A DNA stretch of 64,000 bases from Microvirga sp. BSC39 (GTDB lineage Bacteria; Pseudomonadota; Alphaproteobacteria; Rhizobiales; Beijerinckiaceae), in NCBI RefSeq assembly GCF_000739015.1, contig NZ_JPUG01000078.1, positions 124,001 to 188,000 of the forward strand, in the 5' to 3' direction. The first letter of the stretch is position 1, and each line of letters opens with the position of its first letter. Of the stretch, positions 53,175 through 61,464 are shown piece after piece. The position numbers and the translations under genes are program-made. Below the pieces are notes generated by a model, which was not told the DNA's origin, ran no database searches, and saw only the letters and a program-made list of their open reading frames with translations.

Positions 53175-53617
53175 TTCCGGTCATCCGGCACGACCGGCAG
53201 GGGCAGCACGTCGATGCCTTCCTCCAGGAGCGCCTTGGCCTCGGCGAGATCCGCCTCGCCGTAGATGGAGCGCTCCTCCGTCTCGCCGTAATGCATCTTG
53301 CGCGCTTCCTCGACGAAGTCCTTGCCCACGTTCTCGGAGTTCCTCATCACGTGCTCGCGCAAGGCCCGCAGGGCCGCCCGCAGTTCGCGCTCCCGGTCCG
53401 AGAGAACCGCCATGGGCTGGGGCTCTGGAACAGGAGCCACCGGCGCCTTATCCGTGCGTGCGACGGAAGGTGCCATGATCTGCTTCTCGACCTTGGCGGA
53501 GTCGCAGAACGGGCAGGTCACGAAACCGCGCTTGCGCTGCGTCTCGAACGCTTCGCTCGAAGGAAACCAGCTCTCGAACTCATGGGCCTGCTCGCAGGCC
53601 AGGGCGTACTTGATCAT
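53171..53617 (-). CDS. DUF1178 family protein
   Basis: 148 aa. Family features: MIKYALACEQAHEFESWFPSSEAFETQRKRGFVTCPFCDSAKVEKQIMAPSVA, with Cys8 and a CPFC pair forming a probable zinc site, a Pro/Ala linker, then a helical block with LREHVMRNSENVGKDFVEEARKMHYGE. DUF1178 proteins are common in alphaproteobacteria and of unknown function. Downstream of the nitrilase-family gene and ahead of the membrane-anchored hypothetical. Confidence 0.9.
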   Translation of the reverse strand: MIKYALACEQAHEFESWFPSSEAFETQRKRGFVTCPFCDSAKVEKQIMAPSVARTDKAPVAPVPEPQPMAVLSDRERELRAALRALREHVMRNSENVGKDFVEEARKMHYGETEERSIYGEADLAEAKALLEEGIDVLPLPVVPDDRN

Positions 53618-53661
53618 GTCCGGTTGAGACGTAAGGACTCAGGCTTGGAAAGGGAAGGGGA

Positions 53662-54525
53662 TCAGGCAGTGGCGGCCCGATCCGTCTCGATGGTGGGCAC
53701 GACCTCGACCTTGAACGGCCGGGCATTCTTGAGCGTGGGAATGCGCCCGCGCACCTCCGCCACGAGGGCGGTGTCGATCTCGGCCAGGAACACGCCGGGC
53801 TCCGTGCCGCCTTCTGCCAGCACGCGGCCCCAGGGATCGACGATCAGGGAGTGACCGTAGGTCTCGCGCCCATCCTCGTGGAGCCCTGCTTGCGCGGCGG
53901 AGATCATGAAGGAGCCCGTCTCGATGGCGCGAGCCCGGTGCAGCACGTGCCAGTGCGCCTCGCCCGTCTGCTTGGTGAAGGCGGCCGGGGCCGACAGGAA
54001 GGAGGCGCCGTTCTCGGCGAGAGCCTTGTAGAGGGCGGCAAAGCGCACGTCGTAGCAGATCGTCATCCCGAGATAGCCCCAGGGCGTCTCGGCGGCCACG
54101 GCCGAGGCACCGCCCGTATAGGTGGCCGATTCGCGCCAGCTCTCGCCGTTCGGCAGGTCCACGTCATAAAGGTGGATCTTGTCGTAGGATGTGATGACCT
54201 CGCCGTCCTGGTCGATCAGGAAGGCCCGGTTGGCGACCTTGTCGCCCTCCTTCACGGCGATGGAGCCGATCTGGATCACGATGCCCCGCTCCCGCGCGAC
54301 CTGGCGCAGAGCTGCGAGTACCGGATCCTGCGCCTCCGGCCCGACTTTGTCGAACAGTTCCGCCCGATCCCGGCAGACGAGCGACGTCATCTCCGGCGTC
54401 TGGGCGAAATGCGCGCCCTGGTCGGCCGCCTGGCGCACGAGGGCCACGGCATCGTCGCGGTTCTTCAGGACATCGCGCCCGGAACGCATCTGGATGCAGG
54501 CGGCGGTGAAGCGGGTCGGGCTCAT
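53662..54525 (-). CDS. carbon-nitrogen hydrolase (nitrilase superfamily, Nit2/omega-amidase-like)
   Basis: 287 aa. Glu-Lys-Cys triad: Glu in FAQTPEMTSLV near residue 45, Lys in SYDKIHLYDVDLP near residue 115, Cys in LGMTICYDVRFAALY near residue 158. The surrounding spelling is closest to Nit1/Nit2-type enzymes, which hydrolyse deaminated glutathione or omega-amides such as alpha-ketoglutaramate. With chaC and grxC in the window it fits a glutathione-repair role, but the neighbourhood does not prove it. Operon with grxC upstream and DUF1178 downstream. Confidence 0.87.
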   Translation of the reverse strand: MSPTRFTAACIQMRSGRDVLKNRDDAVALVRQAADQGAHFAQTPEMTSLVCRDRAELFDKVGPEAQDPVLAALRQVARERGIVIQIGSIAVKEGDKVANRAFLIDQDGEVITSYDKIHLYDVDLPNGESWRESATYTGGASAVAAETPWGYLGMTICYDVRFAALYKALAENGASFLSAPAAFTKQTGEAHWHVLHRARAIETGSFMISAAQAGLHEDGRETYGHSLIVDPWGRVLAEGGTEPGVFLAEIDTALVAEVRGRIPTLKNARPFKVEVVPTIETDRAATA

Positions 54526-54541
54526 GAACTATCAGTCTCCG

Positions 54542-54799
54542 TCAGGCCTGCAATAAAGGCTCAAGCTGGCCCCTGTCATCAAGATCATACAGGTCATCGC
54601 AGCCGCCAACATGCTTTTCGCCGATAAAAATCTGCGGAACGGTGGAGCGGCCCTTGGCCTTCTGGATCATCTCGGCCCTGGCTTCGGGCTTCTTCTCGAT
54701 GTCGATCTCGGTGAACTCGGCGCCCTTCTCGGCGAGAAGTTTCTTGGCGGCCGAGCAATAGGGGCACCAACTCTTCGTGTAGATCGTGATGGCAGGCAT
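54542..54799 (-). CDS. grxC: glutaredoxin 3
   Basis: 85 aa. Dithiol glutaredoxin with active site CPYC in TKSWCPYCSAAKKLL, the glutathione-binding TVPQIF with its cis-proline, and GGCDDLYDL near the end. Reduces disulfides with glutathione in the cytosol. The ATG at 54799 was chosen; longer readings upstream have no homology. Between comF and the nitrilase-family gene, typical of Rhizobiales (comF-grxC-nitrilase-DUF1178). Confidence 0.94.
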   Translation of the reverse strand: MPAITIYTKSWCPYCSAAKKLLAEKGAEFTEIDIEKKPEARAEMIQKAKGRSTVPQIFIGEKHVGGCDDLYDLDDRGQLEPLLQA

Positions 54800-54852
54800 C
54801 GTCAGACAATCTCCTGTGGTCGGGAGGGGATATAGGAAGCTTTGCGCCTCCG

Positions 54853-55635
54853 TCACAACTCCTTCACCACCCGGGCGAAGGCCAGAACGTCGACGGAAGC
54901 CGCCCCGCCGCGCAGGAGCGCCCGGGAGGCGGCGTTGGCTGTGGACCCGGTGGTCAGCACGTCGTCGATGAGGAGCACCCGCTTGCCTTTCAGCCGCGCC
55001 TTCACTTCGGCGGGGACGCGGAAGGCCCCTTGCAGGTTCTCCTGCCGCTGCGCCTTGGTGAGCCCCACCTGCCGCCGGGTGCGCTTGACGCGGGCGAGCA
55101 GGAACGGATCGCAGGGCACGCCGCTCTCGGCCGAGACGGCTTTCGCCAGCGCCATGGCTTGGTTGAAGCGCCGCCACCAGAGCCGCCAGCGATGGAGCGG
55201 CACGGGCACGATCACGTCCGCGTCCGCCAGCAACTCCATCCCGGCGCGCGTCATCCTCCCGCCGAGCGCACGGGCGAGTTCGAGGCGGTCATTGTATTTC
55301 AGGCGGTGAATGAGGAGGCTCGCGGTGCCGTCATATTCGGCGACGGCCCGGGCCCGGTGAAACACCGGCGGGTCGGCGATGGCAGCCGGCGAGAGCAGGG
55401 GCTGGCCGAGATCGACGGCAAACGGCGTTCCGAGCCGCTCGCAATAGGGACGTTCGATGAAGCGCACCCCCGACCAGCAGACGGCGCAGAGTGTGTGGGG
55501 CTCCCCCGTGGCCGCCTGGCAGGCGATGCAGGTCGACGGGTAGAGCAGGCCGAGCGCCGAGCGCCAGGCCTCCCGCGCTCCATGACGGAGGCGGGCGCGG
55601 AGCTGGATCGGCTCAACGTCGAGGGGCTCGCTCAT
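54853..55635 (-). CDS. comF: ComF family protein (phosphoribosyltransferase fold)
   Basis: 260 aa. A zinc-ribbon-like N-terminal part with two cysteine pairs (CIACQ and CAVC), followed by a type I phosphoribosyltransferase domain: RLKYNDRLELARALG, VIVPVPLHRWRLWWRRFNQAMALAKAV, and the PRPP loop VLLIDDVLTTGSTANAAS. ComF takes part in DNA uptake in competent bacteria; in alphaproteobacteria the role is open. Gene order comF-grxC supports the call. Confidence 0.9.
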   Translation of the reverse strand: MSEPLDVEPIQLRARLRHGAREAWRSALGLLYPSTCIACQAATGEPHTLCAVCWSGVRFIERPYCERLGTPFAVDLGQPLLSPAAIADPPVFHRARAVAEYDGTASLLIHRLKYNDRLELARALGGRMTRAGMELLADADVIVPVPLHRWRLWWRRFNQAMALAKAVSAESGVPCDPFLLARVKRTRRQVGLTKAQRQENLQGAFRVPAEVKARLKGKRVLLIDDVLTTGSTANAASRALLRGGAASVDVLAFARVVKEL

Positions 55636-55702
55636 GGGCGAAGCTTAGCCGATGAGTTTGAGAAGGGCGAGAAAGGATCATTTGGAGTTATAGGGTCCTG
55701 GT

Positions 55703-55801
55703 GTCATTCCCGGCCGGAGCGCAGCGGAGGGGAAGGGAATCCACCCGCACACTCGGCGCTATGGATCCCTTCCCGGTCCTGCGGACCGCCGGGGATGACA
55801 A
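55703..55801. repeat. AAGGGAATCC-type palindromic repeat
   Basis: Begins GTCATTCCCGGCCGGAGCGC, contains GGGGAAGGGAATCCACC and ATGGATCCCTTCCC, ends CCGGGGATGACA. Compared with other copies the GGATCC and GGAATCC arms are swapped, so this copy lies in the opposite orientation. Fills the space between comF and the methyltransferase gene. Confidence 0.8.
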
Positions 55802-55860
55802 GGGCGTGTACCTAAAAAATCCTTGGTTCCTGAGCCCGCACACGCCATATCCAGCGCCTC

Positions 55861-56739
55861 ATGAGCACGCCTCTTGTCTTCGACCGCCCCCTCGTCCGCC
55901 GCCGCATGGCCCGCGCGATGCGCCAGCGCTATGCCGATTTCCTGCTGGTCCGCGCCGTTGAAGACCTGGAGGAGCGGCTCTCGGCCGTGCTGAGGGAGTT
56001 CCCGCTCGCCCTCGATGTGGGCACCCCCACAGCGGCCGCAGCAGGAGCCCTGCGCCGGAGCGGGCGCGCCGGGACGGTGATCCGCCTGTCGCCGGTGCCG
56101 GAGCCGGGGAGCATCCTAGGCGACGAGGAGCGGCTGCCGTTTTCCGGCGAGCGCTTCGATCTCGCCGTGTCGCTCCTGTCCCTGCATTCGGTGAACGACC
56201 TGCCGGGCTCCCTCATCCAGATCCGGCGCGCCCTCAAGGCCGACGGCCTCTTCGTCGGAGCGCTGCTCGGCGGGAACACGCTCACCGAGCTGCGCCAGTC
56301 CCTCACGCAAGCCGAATCGGAGCTGGAGGGCGGCGTCAGCCCCCGGGTGGCGCCCTTCGCGGACCTGCGCGACATCGGCGGCCTGCTCCAGCGCGCGGGC
56401 TTTGCCCTGCCGGTGACGGATTCCGATATCGTCCGGGTGCGTTATGCCAATGCCTTCGCGCTCATGCGCGACCTGCGCCAGATGGGGATGACCAACGCGC
56501 TCAACGACCGCCGCCGGATCCCGCTGCGGCGCGCCACCCTGATCCGGGCGGCGGAGATCTATGCGGAACGCTTCGGCGAACCGGATGGCCGGATCCCGGC
56601 GACCTTCGAGATCGTGTGGCTCTCCGGATGGACGCCCCACGAGAGCCAGCAGAAGCCCCTGCGCCCCGGCTCCGCCAAGGTGCGGCTGGCCGATGCCCTC
56701 GGCGTAAAGGAGGGCGCGCCCAAGTCTGAGAAGGATTAG
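55861..56739 (+). CDS. class I SAM-dependent methyltransferase, BioC/NDUFAF5-like
   Basis: 292 aa. Begins LVFDRPLVRRRMARAMRQRYADFLLVRAVEDLEERL, which parallels NDUFAF5/C20orf7-type methyltransferases that act on complex I. The SAM motif is degenerate: FPLALDVGTPTAAAAG in place of DLGCGTG. FDLAVSLLSLHSVNDLPGSLIQIRRALKADGLFVGALLGGNTLTELRQSL is the strongest match. A BioC role is possible but no bio genes are near. Standalone gene. Confidence 0.8.
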   Translation: MSTPLVFDRPLVRRRMARAMRQRYADFLLVRAVEDLEERLSAVLREFPLALDVGTPTAAAAGALRRSGRAGTVIRLSPVPEPGSILGDEERLPFSGERFDLAVSLLSLHSVNDLPGSLIQIRRALKADGLFVGALLGGNTLTELRQSLTQAESELEGGVSPRVAPFADLRDIGGLLQRAGFALPVTDSDIVRVRYANAFALMRDLRQMGMTNALNDRRRIPLRRATLIRAAEIYAERFGEPDGRIPATFEIVWLSGWTPHESQQKPLRPGSAKVRLADALGVKEGAPKSEKD

Positions 56740-56820
56740 CCGGCCCGCTCGCGCCTTGGGGTGCAACCAGGTTGCCCTATCTTCATTCTCCAGAGAGCCT
56801 GTCTTGGAGAAGGAAGCGCC

Positions 56821-57186
56821 ATGAAGGAGCCCGGCCCGGATCATCCGATCACCATCACGCAGAACCCGCACCGCATCCGGGTCATGCTCGGCGGCTTCAT
56901 CGTCGCGGAAACCACGCAGGCGCTCACCCTGCAGGAGGCGAATTACCCGCCGGTGCAGTACATCCCCCGCGAGGATGTGCACATGGACCTGCTGGACTCC
57001 ACGGATCACCACACCCATTGTCCCTACAAGGGCGAGGCCTCCTATTTCACCGTCAATGGCGGCGGGCTCGTGCGGGAGAATGCGGCCTGGAGCTACGAGG
57101 AGCCGTTCCCCTCCGTGGCCACCATCAAGGAGCATCTCGCCTTCTATCCGAACAAGGTGGATGCCATCGAGGAGTTCAAGGATTAG
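56821..57186 (+). CDS. DUF427 domain-containing protein
   Basis: 121 aa from ATG 56821, with GGAGAAGGAAG upstream. DUF427 motifs: RIRVMLGGFIVAETTQALTL, YIPREDVHMDLLDSTDHHTHCPYKGEASYFTVNGGG and AAWSYEEPFPSVATIKEHLAFYPNKVDAIEE. Small beta-tent protein of unknown function, conserved in bacteria and fungi. Single-gene unit. Confidence 0.92.
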   Translation: MKEPGPDHPITITQNPHRIRVMLGGFIVAETTQALTLQEANYPPVQYIPREDVHMDLLDSTDHHTHCPYKGEASYFTVNGGGLVRENAAWSYEEPFPSVATIKEHLAFYPNKVDAIEEFKD

Positions 57187-57280
57187 GGCCTTTCTCCTAA
57201 GGACGTAACGGATCCGGGTTGCTGCTTCGGCAAGCACGAGGCATCTTCGGCGCACACAAATCCCATCTCGGGAAACACCC

Positions 57281-58429
57281 ATGTCGCCGTTCACCTTCAA
57301 CACCGCTCCGTCCCTGGTCTTCGGTTCCGGCAGCATCGCACGCTTGGGCGAGATCGCGGCCCAGCGTCTCGGACCCCGGGTGGCGCTCGTCACCGATGCC
57401 GGTCTCGTGAAGGCCGGGCTCGTCGCACCGGCCCTGCACGCGCTGGAAGAGGCAGGCGTCGCCGTCGACGTGTTCGATGCGGTCGTGGCCGATCCGCCGG
57501 AAGACGTGGTGCTGGCTGCTGTCGAGAAAGCGAAGGCATTCGACGCGCGCGCCGTGATCGGCTTCGGCGGCGGCTCTTCCATCGATGTGGCAAAGCTCGT
57601 GGCGCTGCTGGCCGCCAGCGGCGAGAGCCTGCCCGACATCTATGGCGTGGGAGCCGCGAAAGGGCCGCGACTGCCGCTGCTCGCCATTCCCACCACTGCC
57701 GGCACTGGGTCCGAGGTGACGCCGATCTCCATCGTGACCACCGGGGCGCACGAGAAGAAGGGTGTGGTCTCGCCTCTCATCATTCCCGACATCGCGCTGC
57801 TCGATCCCGAACTCACGCTCGGTCTTCCATCTCATGTAACGGCAGCCACCGGCATCGACGCGATGGTGCATGCCATCGAGGCCTATACTTCGACGAGCGC
57901 CAACAACAATCCGGTGTCGCAGGCGCTCGCCAAGGAGGCGCTGCGCCTGCTCGGGCGCAACATCGAGCGCGCGGTGCACCAGGGGCAGGATGTGGAGGCG
58001 CGCTCCGCCATGCTGCTGGGCTCCATGCTGGCCGGTCAGGCCTTTGCCAATTCGCCGGTCGCCGCCGTGCATGCCCTGGCCTATCCCATCGGCGGGCATT
58101 TCGGCATCCCGCACGGGCTTTCCAACGCCCTCGTGCTGCCGCACGTGCTGCGCTTCAACGCGAGCGCCTGCGAGGCGGCTTATGCGGAGCTCGCCCCATA
58201 CTCTTTCCCGGAGCTCGAAGGCCGCGCGACGGGATCGGCCTTCGTCGAGGCTTTGGCCTCCCTGTGCAAGAAGGTGGGCTTGCAGCCGCGCCTGCGCGAT
58301 GTGGGCATCCCGCAGGATGCGGTGCCGATGATGGCCGAGGATGCGATGAAGCAGACGCGTCTGCTCGTGAACAATCCGCGCCCGCTCACCCTTGAGGATG
58401 CGCGCGCGATCTATGAAGCGGCCTGGTGA
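57281..58429 (+). CDS. iron-containing alcohol dehydrogenase
   Basis: 382 aa. Group III alcohol dehydrogenase: VFGSGSIARLGEI at the N-terminus, GFGGGSSIDVAKLVALL (NAD-binding), IPTTAGTGSEVTPISI, and the metal-binding region DAMVHAIEAYTS with later PIGGHFGIPHGLSNALVLPHVLRF giving His ligands. NAD-dependent oxidation or reduction of short alcohols or aldehydes; the substrate is open (lactaldehyde, butanol or maleylacetate-type). The stop overlaps a GTG start of the thioesterase gene (GTGA). Confidence 0.9.
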   Translation: MSPFTFNTAPSLVFGSGSIARLGEIAAQRLGPRVALVTDAGLVKAGLVAPALHALEEAGVAVDVFDAVVADPPEDVVLAAVEKAKAFDARAVIGFGGGSSIDVAKLVALLAASGESLPDIYGVGAAKGPRLPLLAIPTTAGTGSEVTPISIVTTGAHEKKGVVSPLIIPDIALLDPELTLGLPSHVTAATGIDAMVHAIEAYTSTSANNNPVSQALAKEALRLLGRNIERAVHQGQDVEARSAMLLGSMLAGQAFANSPVAAVHALAYPIGGHFGIPHGLSNALVLPHVLRFNASACEAAYAELAPYSFPELEGRATGSAFVEALASLCKKVGLQPRLRDVGIPQDAVPMMAEDAMKQTRLLVNNPRPLTLEDARAIYEAAW

Positions 58430-58872
58430 ACGGCACCATGTCGGACCGCCCCTCACGCCCCGATCGTTCCGCCTTCCGGCTGTTTCGCCCCATCGCCACG
58501 CGCTGGATGGACAACGACGCCTACGGGCACGTGAACAACGTGCATTACTACTCGTATTTCGACAGCGCCGTGAACGGCTGGCTTGTCGAGAAGGGACTCC
58601 TCGCGATCACCGAAAGCCCGATCATCGGCCTCGTGGTGGAGTCGGGCTGCACCTATTTCGAGAGTGTCGCCTTCCCCGACGCGCTGGAGGCCGGCATTGC
58701 GGTGGCGCATCTCGGGCGCTCGTCCGTGCGCTACCGAATCGGAATCTTCAAGCAGGGTGCTCAAGTAGCCGCCGCGCAGGGGCATTTCGTCCATGTCTAT
58801 GTGGATCGTGACACCCAGAAGCCGGTGGAGATTCCGCGCGAGACCCGCGTCATGCTCAGCGAGCTGACTTGA
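58426..58872 (+). CDS. acyl-CoA thioesterase, 4HBT hotdog family
   Basis: 148 aa. The signature TRWMDNDAYGHVNNVHYYSYFDSAVNGWL carries the catalytic Asp of 4-hydroxybenzoyl-CoA thioesterases; later VESGCTYFESVAFPDALEAGIAVAHLGRSSVRYRIGIF. Cytosolic hydrolysis of acyl-CoA, substrate unknown. It starts with GTG 58426, overlapping the dehydrogenase stop, or with ATG 58438. The 3' end overlaps the convergent transporter gene by 17 bp. Confidence 0.87.
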   Translation: MNGTMSDRPSRPDRSAFRLFRPIATRWMDNDAYGHVNNVHYYSYFDSAVNGWLVEKGLLAITESPIIGLVVESGCTYFESVAFPDALEAGIAVAHLGRSSVRYRIGIFKQGAQVAAAQGHFVHVYVDRDTQKPVEIPRETRVMLSELT

Positions 58873-59782
58873 ACCGCCCGCTCAACGACACGAGAGCCAC
58901 GCCCGACAGCACGACGGCGCCGCCGATGATCTCGCGCAACCCAATGGTCTCGTTAAGGAACATGACGGCGAGGACGGCGGTCCAGACCGGCTGGAGATAA
59001 CCGACCATCGAGGCCCGGGTCGGACCGGCGCGACGGATGAGTCGCATGAAGAGCAGGATCGGCAGGGCGGTGGAGACGATGCCGAGCGCCAGCAGCGAAG
59101 CCGCGCTGTTCGGCACGCCCGCGAAGGCGGACGGGCCTGCGACGACGAGTGCCAGCACGGTTGCCGGAATGGCCGAGCAGATCTGCTGGCCGAGGGCGAG
59201 GCGGGCCGGGTCCGCCTGCTTGATGGAGCGGACATAGAGGTTCGCGGTCGCATAGCTGAGAGCGGTCGCCACCATGGTCATCGCGCCCCAGGCGCTGATG
59301 CCGCTGTCCGGCAGGGCGGCAGGTCCGATGAGGATGCCCATGCCTGCAATGCCGACGATAACCCCCACGAAGCGCTGCGGGGTCAGCCGCTCGTCCGCGT
59401 AAAGCAGGTGCGACAGGACCGCGACGATGAGCGGCCCGGACGCCTGGATCATGGCCGCCGGTGCGGTTCCGATCTGGGTCAGCGCATGCGCCACGAGGAC
59501 GTTCGGAATCCAACCATTGAGCGCGCCGAGCACCACCCAATGGTGCCACTGTCCGTTGTCGGGGCGGATGCTCTTGGCCTGCACACCGAACCAGACGAGG
59601 AGGGCGGATGCACCGACGAGGCCACGGATGGAGGCAAGCACGAAGGGGTTTATGGTTCCGCTCAGCTTGATGAACAGGAACGAGGTGGACCACAGCATCG
59701 AGCAGACGAGGAGGTTCGCCGCCAGGAAGACTGGAGTCGGGGCTGTGGGAAGCGCTGGTGCTTCGCCAGGTGTGGCGGACAT
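58856..59782 (-). CDS. EamA/DMT family transporter
   Basis: 308 aa, ten hydrophobic helices in two EamA units: LLVCSMLWSTSFLFIKLSGTINPFVLASIRGLVGASALLVW and later GAMTMVATALSYATANLYVRSI and YLQPVWTAVLAVMFLNETIGLREIIGGAVVLSGV. Likely metabolite or amino-acid exporter; substrate unknown. It is not closely similar to the other EamA protein at 27221. Downstream of mutT on the same strand, eight bases apart. Confidence 0.87.
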   Translation of the reverse strand: MSATPGEAPALPTAPTPVFLAANLLVCSMLWSTSFLFIKLSGTINPFVLASIRGLVGASALLVWFGVQAKSIRPDNGQWHHWVVLGALNGWIPNVLVAHALTQIGTAPAAMIQASGPLIVAVLSHLLYADERLTPQRFVGVIVGIAGMGILIGPAALPDSGISAWGAMTMVATALSYATANLYVRSIKQADPARLALGQQICSAIPATVLALVVAGPSAFAGVPNSAASLLALGIVSTALPILLFMRLIRRAGPTRASMVGYLQPVWTAVLAVMFLNETIGLREIIGGAVVLSGVALVSLSGRFKSAR

Positions 59783-59790
59783 GCGCGATC

Positions 59791-60201
59791 TCAGGCCAGG
59801 AGATCGACGAGAAAGGGGATCAGCGGCTCATCGGCCGGCGGCATGGGATAGGAGCGCAGCTCCTGCGGCTTCACCCATTTCAGCCCCTGTCCCTCCAGGG
59901 GCTGCACGAAGCCTTCCCAGCGGCGGCAGATATAAAGCGGCATGAGCAGGTGGAAGGTCTCGTAAGCATAGCTCGCAAAGGTCAGAGGCGCGAGGCAGGG
60001 CTCCTTCACGGTGATCCCGAGCTCCTCGCGCAGTTCGCGGATCAGCGTCTCCTCCGGCCGCTCGCCCGGCTCGACCTTGCCGCCGGGGAACTCCCACAAC
60101 CCCGCCAGCTGCTTTCCTTCCGGACGCTGCGCCAGAAGGATGCGGTTGTCGGTGTCGATCAGGGCGACGGCGACGACGAGGGTGAGCTTGAGTGAGGACA
60201 C
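59791..60201 (-). CDS. mutT: 8-oxo-dGTP diphosphatase MutT
   Basis: 136 aa Nudix hydrolase that removes 8-oxo-dGTP from the nucleotide pool. The Nudix box GGKVEPGERPEETLIRELREELGI (G-x5-E-x7-REUxEExGU) is complete. FPGGKVE and LWEF before it are typical of MutT. In many alphaproteobacteria it directly follows argJ; here 2.4 kb of secreted-protein genes lie between argJ and mutT. The downstream EamA gene is eight bases away. Confidence 0.92.
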   Translation of the reverse strand: MSSLKLTLVVAVALIDTDNRILLAQRPEGKQLAGLWEFPGGKVEPGERPEETLIRELREELGITVKEPCLAPLTFASYAYETFHLLMPLYICRRWEGFVQPLEGQGLKWVKPQELRSYPMPPADEPLIPFLVDLLA

Positions 60202-60300
60202 TAATCTTGAACCGGGAGGTTGGTATGTTTCATTCGAGCCGCTCTCATATCCTGATTTTCATCTTGAGGCGAACCGGCAGCCTGAGCTTGACAAAGGTAA

Positions 60301-60332
60301 CTTCGGAACGCAACTTGGGATGGTATAACGAA
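60301..60332 (+). promoter_or_regulatory. weak promoter-like site before the secreted 122-aa protein
   Basis: TATAAC (about 60327-60332) lies 18 nt before the ATG at 60351. The -35 hexamer at the right distance matches only three of six bases, so support is weak. A TTGACA occurs further upstream, but at a spacing of about 30. Confidence 0.25.
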
Positions 60333-60350
60333 GTATGTTCCGGGGCATCT

Positions 60351-60719
60351 ATGCGTAAATTTCCTGTAGCAACTCTCAGCGTTTTCATTGCTCTGGGAGC
60401 CAACGCTCAAGCGCAGGACTGTTCCGTCACTCCAATGTCCTTCAACTCGCATATGGCCAACATTGAAGGCGAGATGACCGTGAGGGCTGGGAAAGGCTGC
60501 GGCTTCGGCCTCAACGGAATTCAAGGGGCGATCACCGAAGCGACCATCGTCCAGAAACCGAAGGCGGGCATGGCTGGTGTGCGTGGCATCATGCCCTTCT
60601 ATGTGGCCAAGCCCGGCTATCAGGGAGCGGACGAGTTCTCCTACGCGATCATCGGAACGGATCAGTATGGCGGACCGATGAGGGTGACCACGAAGATGAA
60701 GGTTACCGTCGTACCCTGA
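60351..60719 (+). CDS. secreted hypothetical protein (122 aa)
   Basis: Starts ATG 60351 with a clear signal peptide (MRKFPVATLSVFIALGANAQA) and cleavage after AQA near residue 21. The mature part has one cysteine at DCSVTP and another at KGCGFG, and a beta-rich segment IVQKPKAGMAGVRG, FYVAKPGYQGADEFSYAIIGTDQYGGP. The PGYQGADEFSYA spelling resembles cadherin- or Ig-like repeats of surface proteins. Not otherwise recognised. Convergent, head-on with the lipoprotein gene. Confidence 0.65.
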   Translation: MRKFPVATLSVFIALGANAQAQDCSVTPMSFNSHMANIEGEMTVRAGKGCGFGLNGIQGAITEATIVQKPKAGMAGVRGIMPFYVAKPGYQGADEFSYAIIGTDQYGGPMRVTTKMKVTVVP

Positions 60720-61112
60720 TCAGGGCATTGTCACCGAGCCGCCTGTTCCCGTGCCGCCGGTGGCCGACCCGCCGGTAGACCGGGCGGACGATGTGCCCTG
60801 CACGCTGACTCTCGTCTTCGTTCCGTGTGCTCCGATGCCGAGGGCAACGCCTGCGCCGGCTCCGTTGAGAAACGCAGTCACGGGAGCCTGCGCGAAACCT
60901 GCCGCGACTGGCGTGTAGCGGCCGGGGCGCTCCTCCAACAGAACCACATTGGTCGGCGGGGTCACCCCATCCCCGGGGTTGGATACCATCGCGACGCGCT
61001 GGTTGGTGGACAGGACGCTCTCACGAACCGTCATGGTGTTGCAGGCGGACACCAGGAAACCCAAGAGGCAAACAGCGGCGATACGGGACTTGGGAGGTGC
61101 TTCTGCCGGCAT
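60720..61112 (-). CDS. lipoprotein with glycine-rich tail
   Basis: 130 aa. Signal with lipobox LVSAC (Cys24) after AAVCLLGFLVSA. The body (VLSTNQRVAMVSNPGDGVTPPTNVVLLEERPGRYTPVAAGFAQAPVTAFLNGAGAGVALGIG) is unrecognised. The C-terminal tail ARSTGGSATGGTGTGGSVTMP repeats GG-[ST]-A units like the neighbouring secreted proteins. GGGAG before ATG 61112. Tail and island position suggest a role with the other glycine-repeat proteins. Confidence 0.65.
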   Translation of the reverse strand: MPAEAPPKSRIAAVCLLGFLVSACNTMTVRESVLSTNQRVAMVSNPGDGVTPPTNVVLLEERPGRYTPVAAGFAQAPVTAFLNGAGAGVALGIGAHGTKTRVSVQGTSSARSTGGSATGGTGTGGSVTMP

Positions 61113-61464
61113 CGACGATACTCCCGGATCAGGTCTCTGCTGAATCTAGGCAGGGCTCGGCACGATAGCCAGAAGCTATGCTGGATATTCTGTAACCCTT
61201 GGTCAGTACCTCCTAGGCCCAAGGCGCTGAAGTGCCAAGGCTGTTCGGTTAATGGCCTAGTGCACTGCCATCTTGGCAATAATAAATTTGATTTAATCGT
61301 TGTGAACAAAATCGAGTTGTTATAGTTTTCGCGGCAGTCGGGGTAGTAATCGCCGTCCAATGCTTCCCTGAAGGCGGGATATCTTCAAATCACGGGGCAA
61401 TATTCACATCCGAAAGCTATGGGCCATTGGAATTTCTATGGTCTTGGCATGAAGGAGAGAAGCC
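61113..61464 (+). other. 352-nt AT-richer region before the glycine-repeat gene
   Basis: No gene visible. Around 61275-61335 the sequence is far richer in A/T than the rest of the window (AATAATAAATTTGATTTAATC). TTGTGA (61300-61305) and TATAGT (61321-61326) are promoter-like but 15 nt apart. Probably the promoter region and leader of the gene at 61465. Confidence 0.4.
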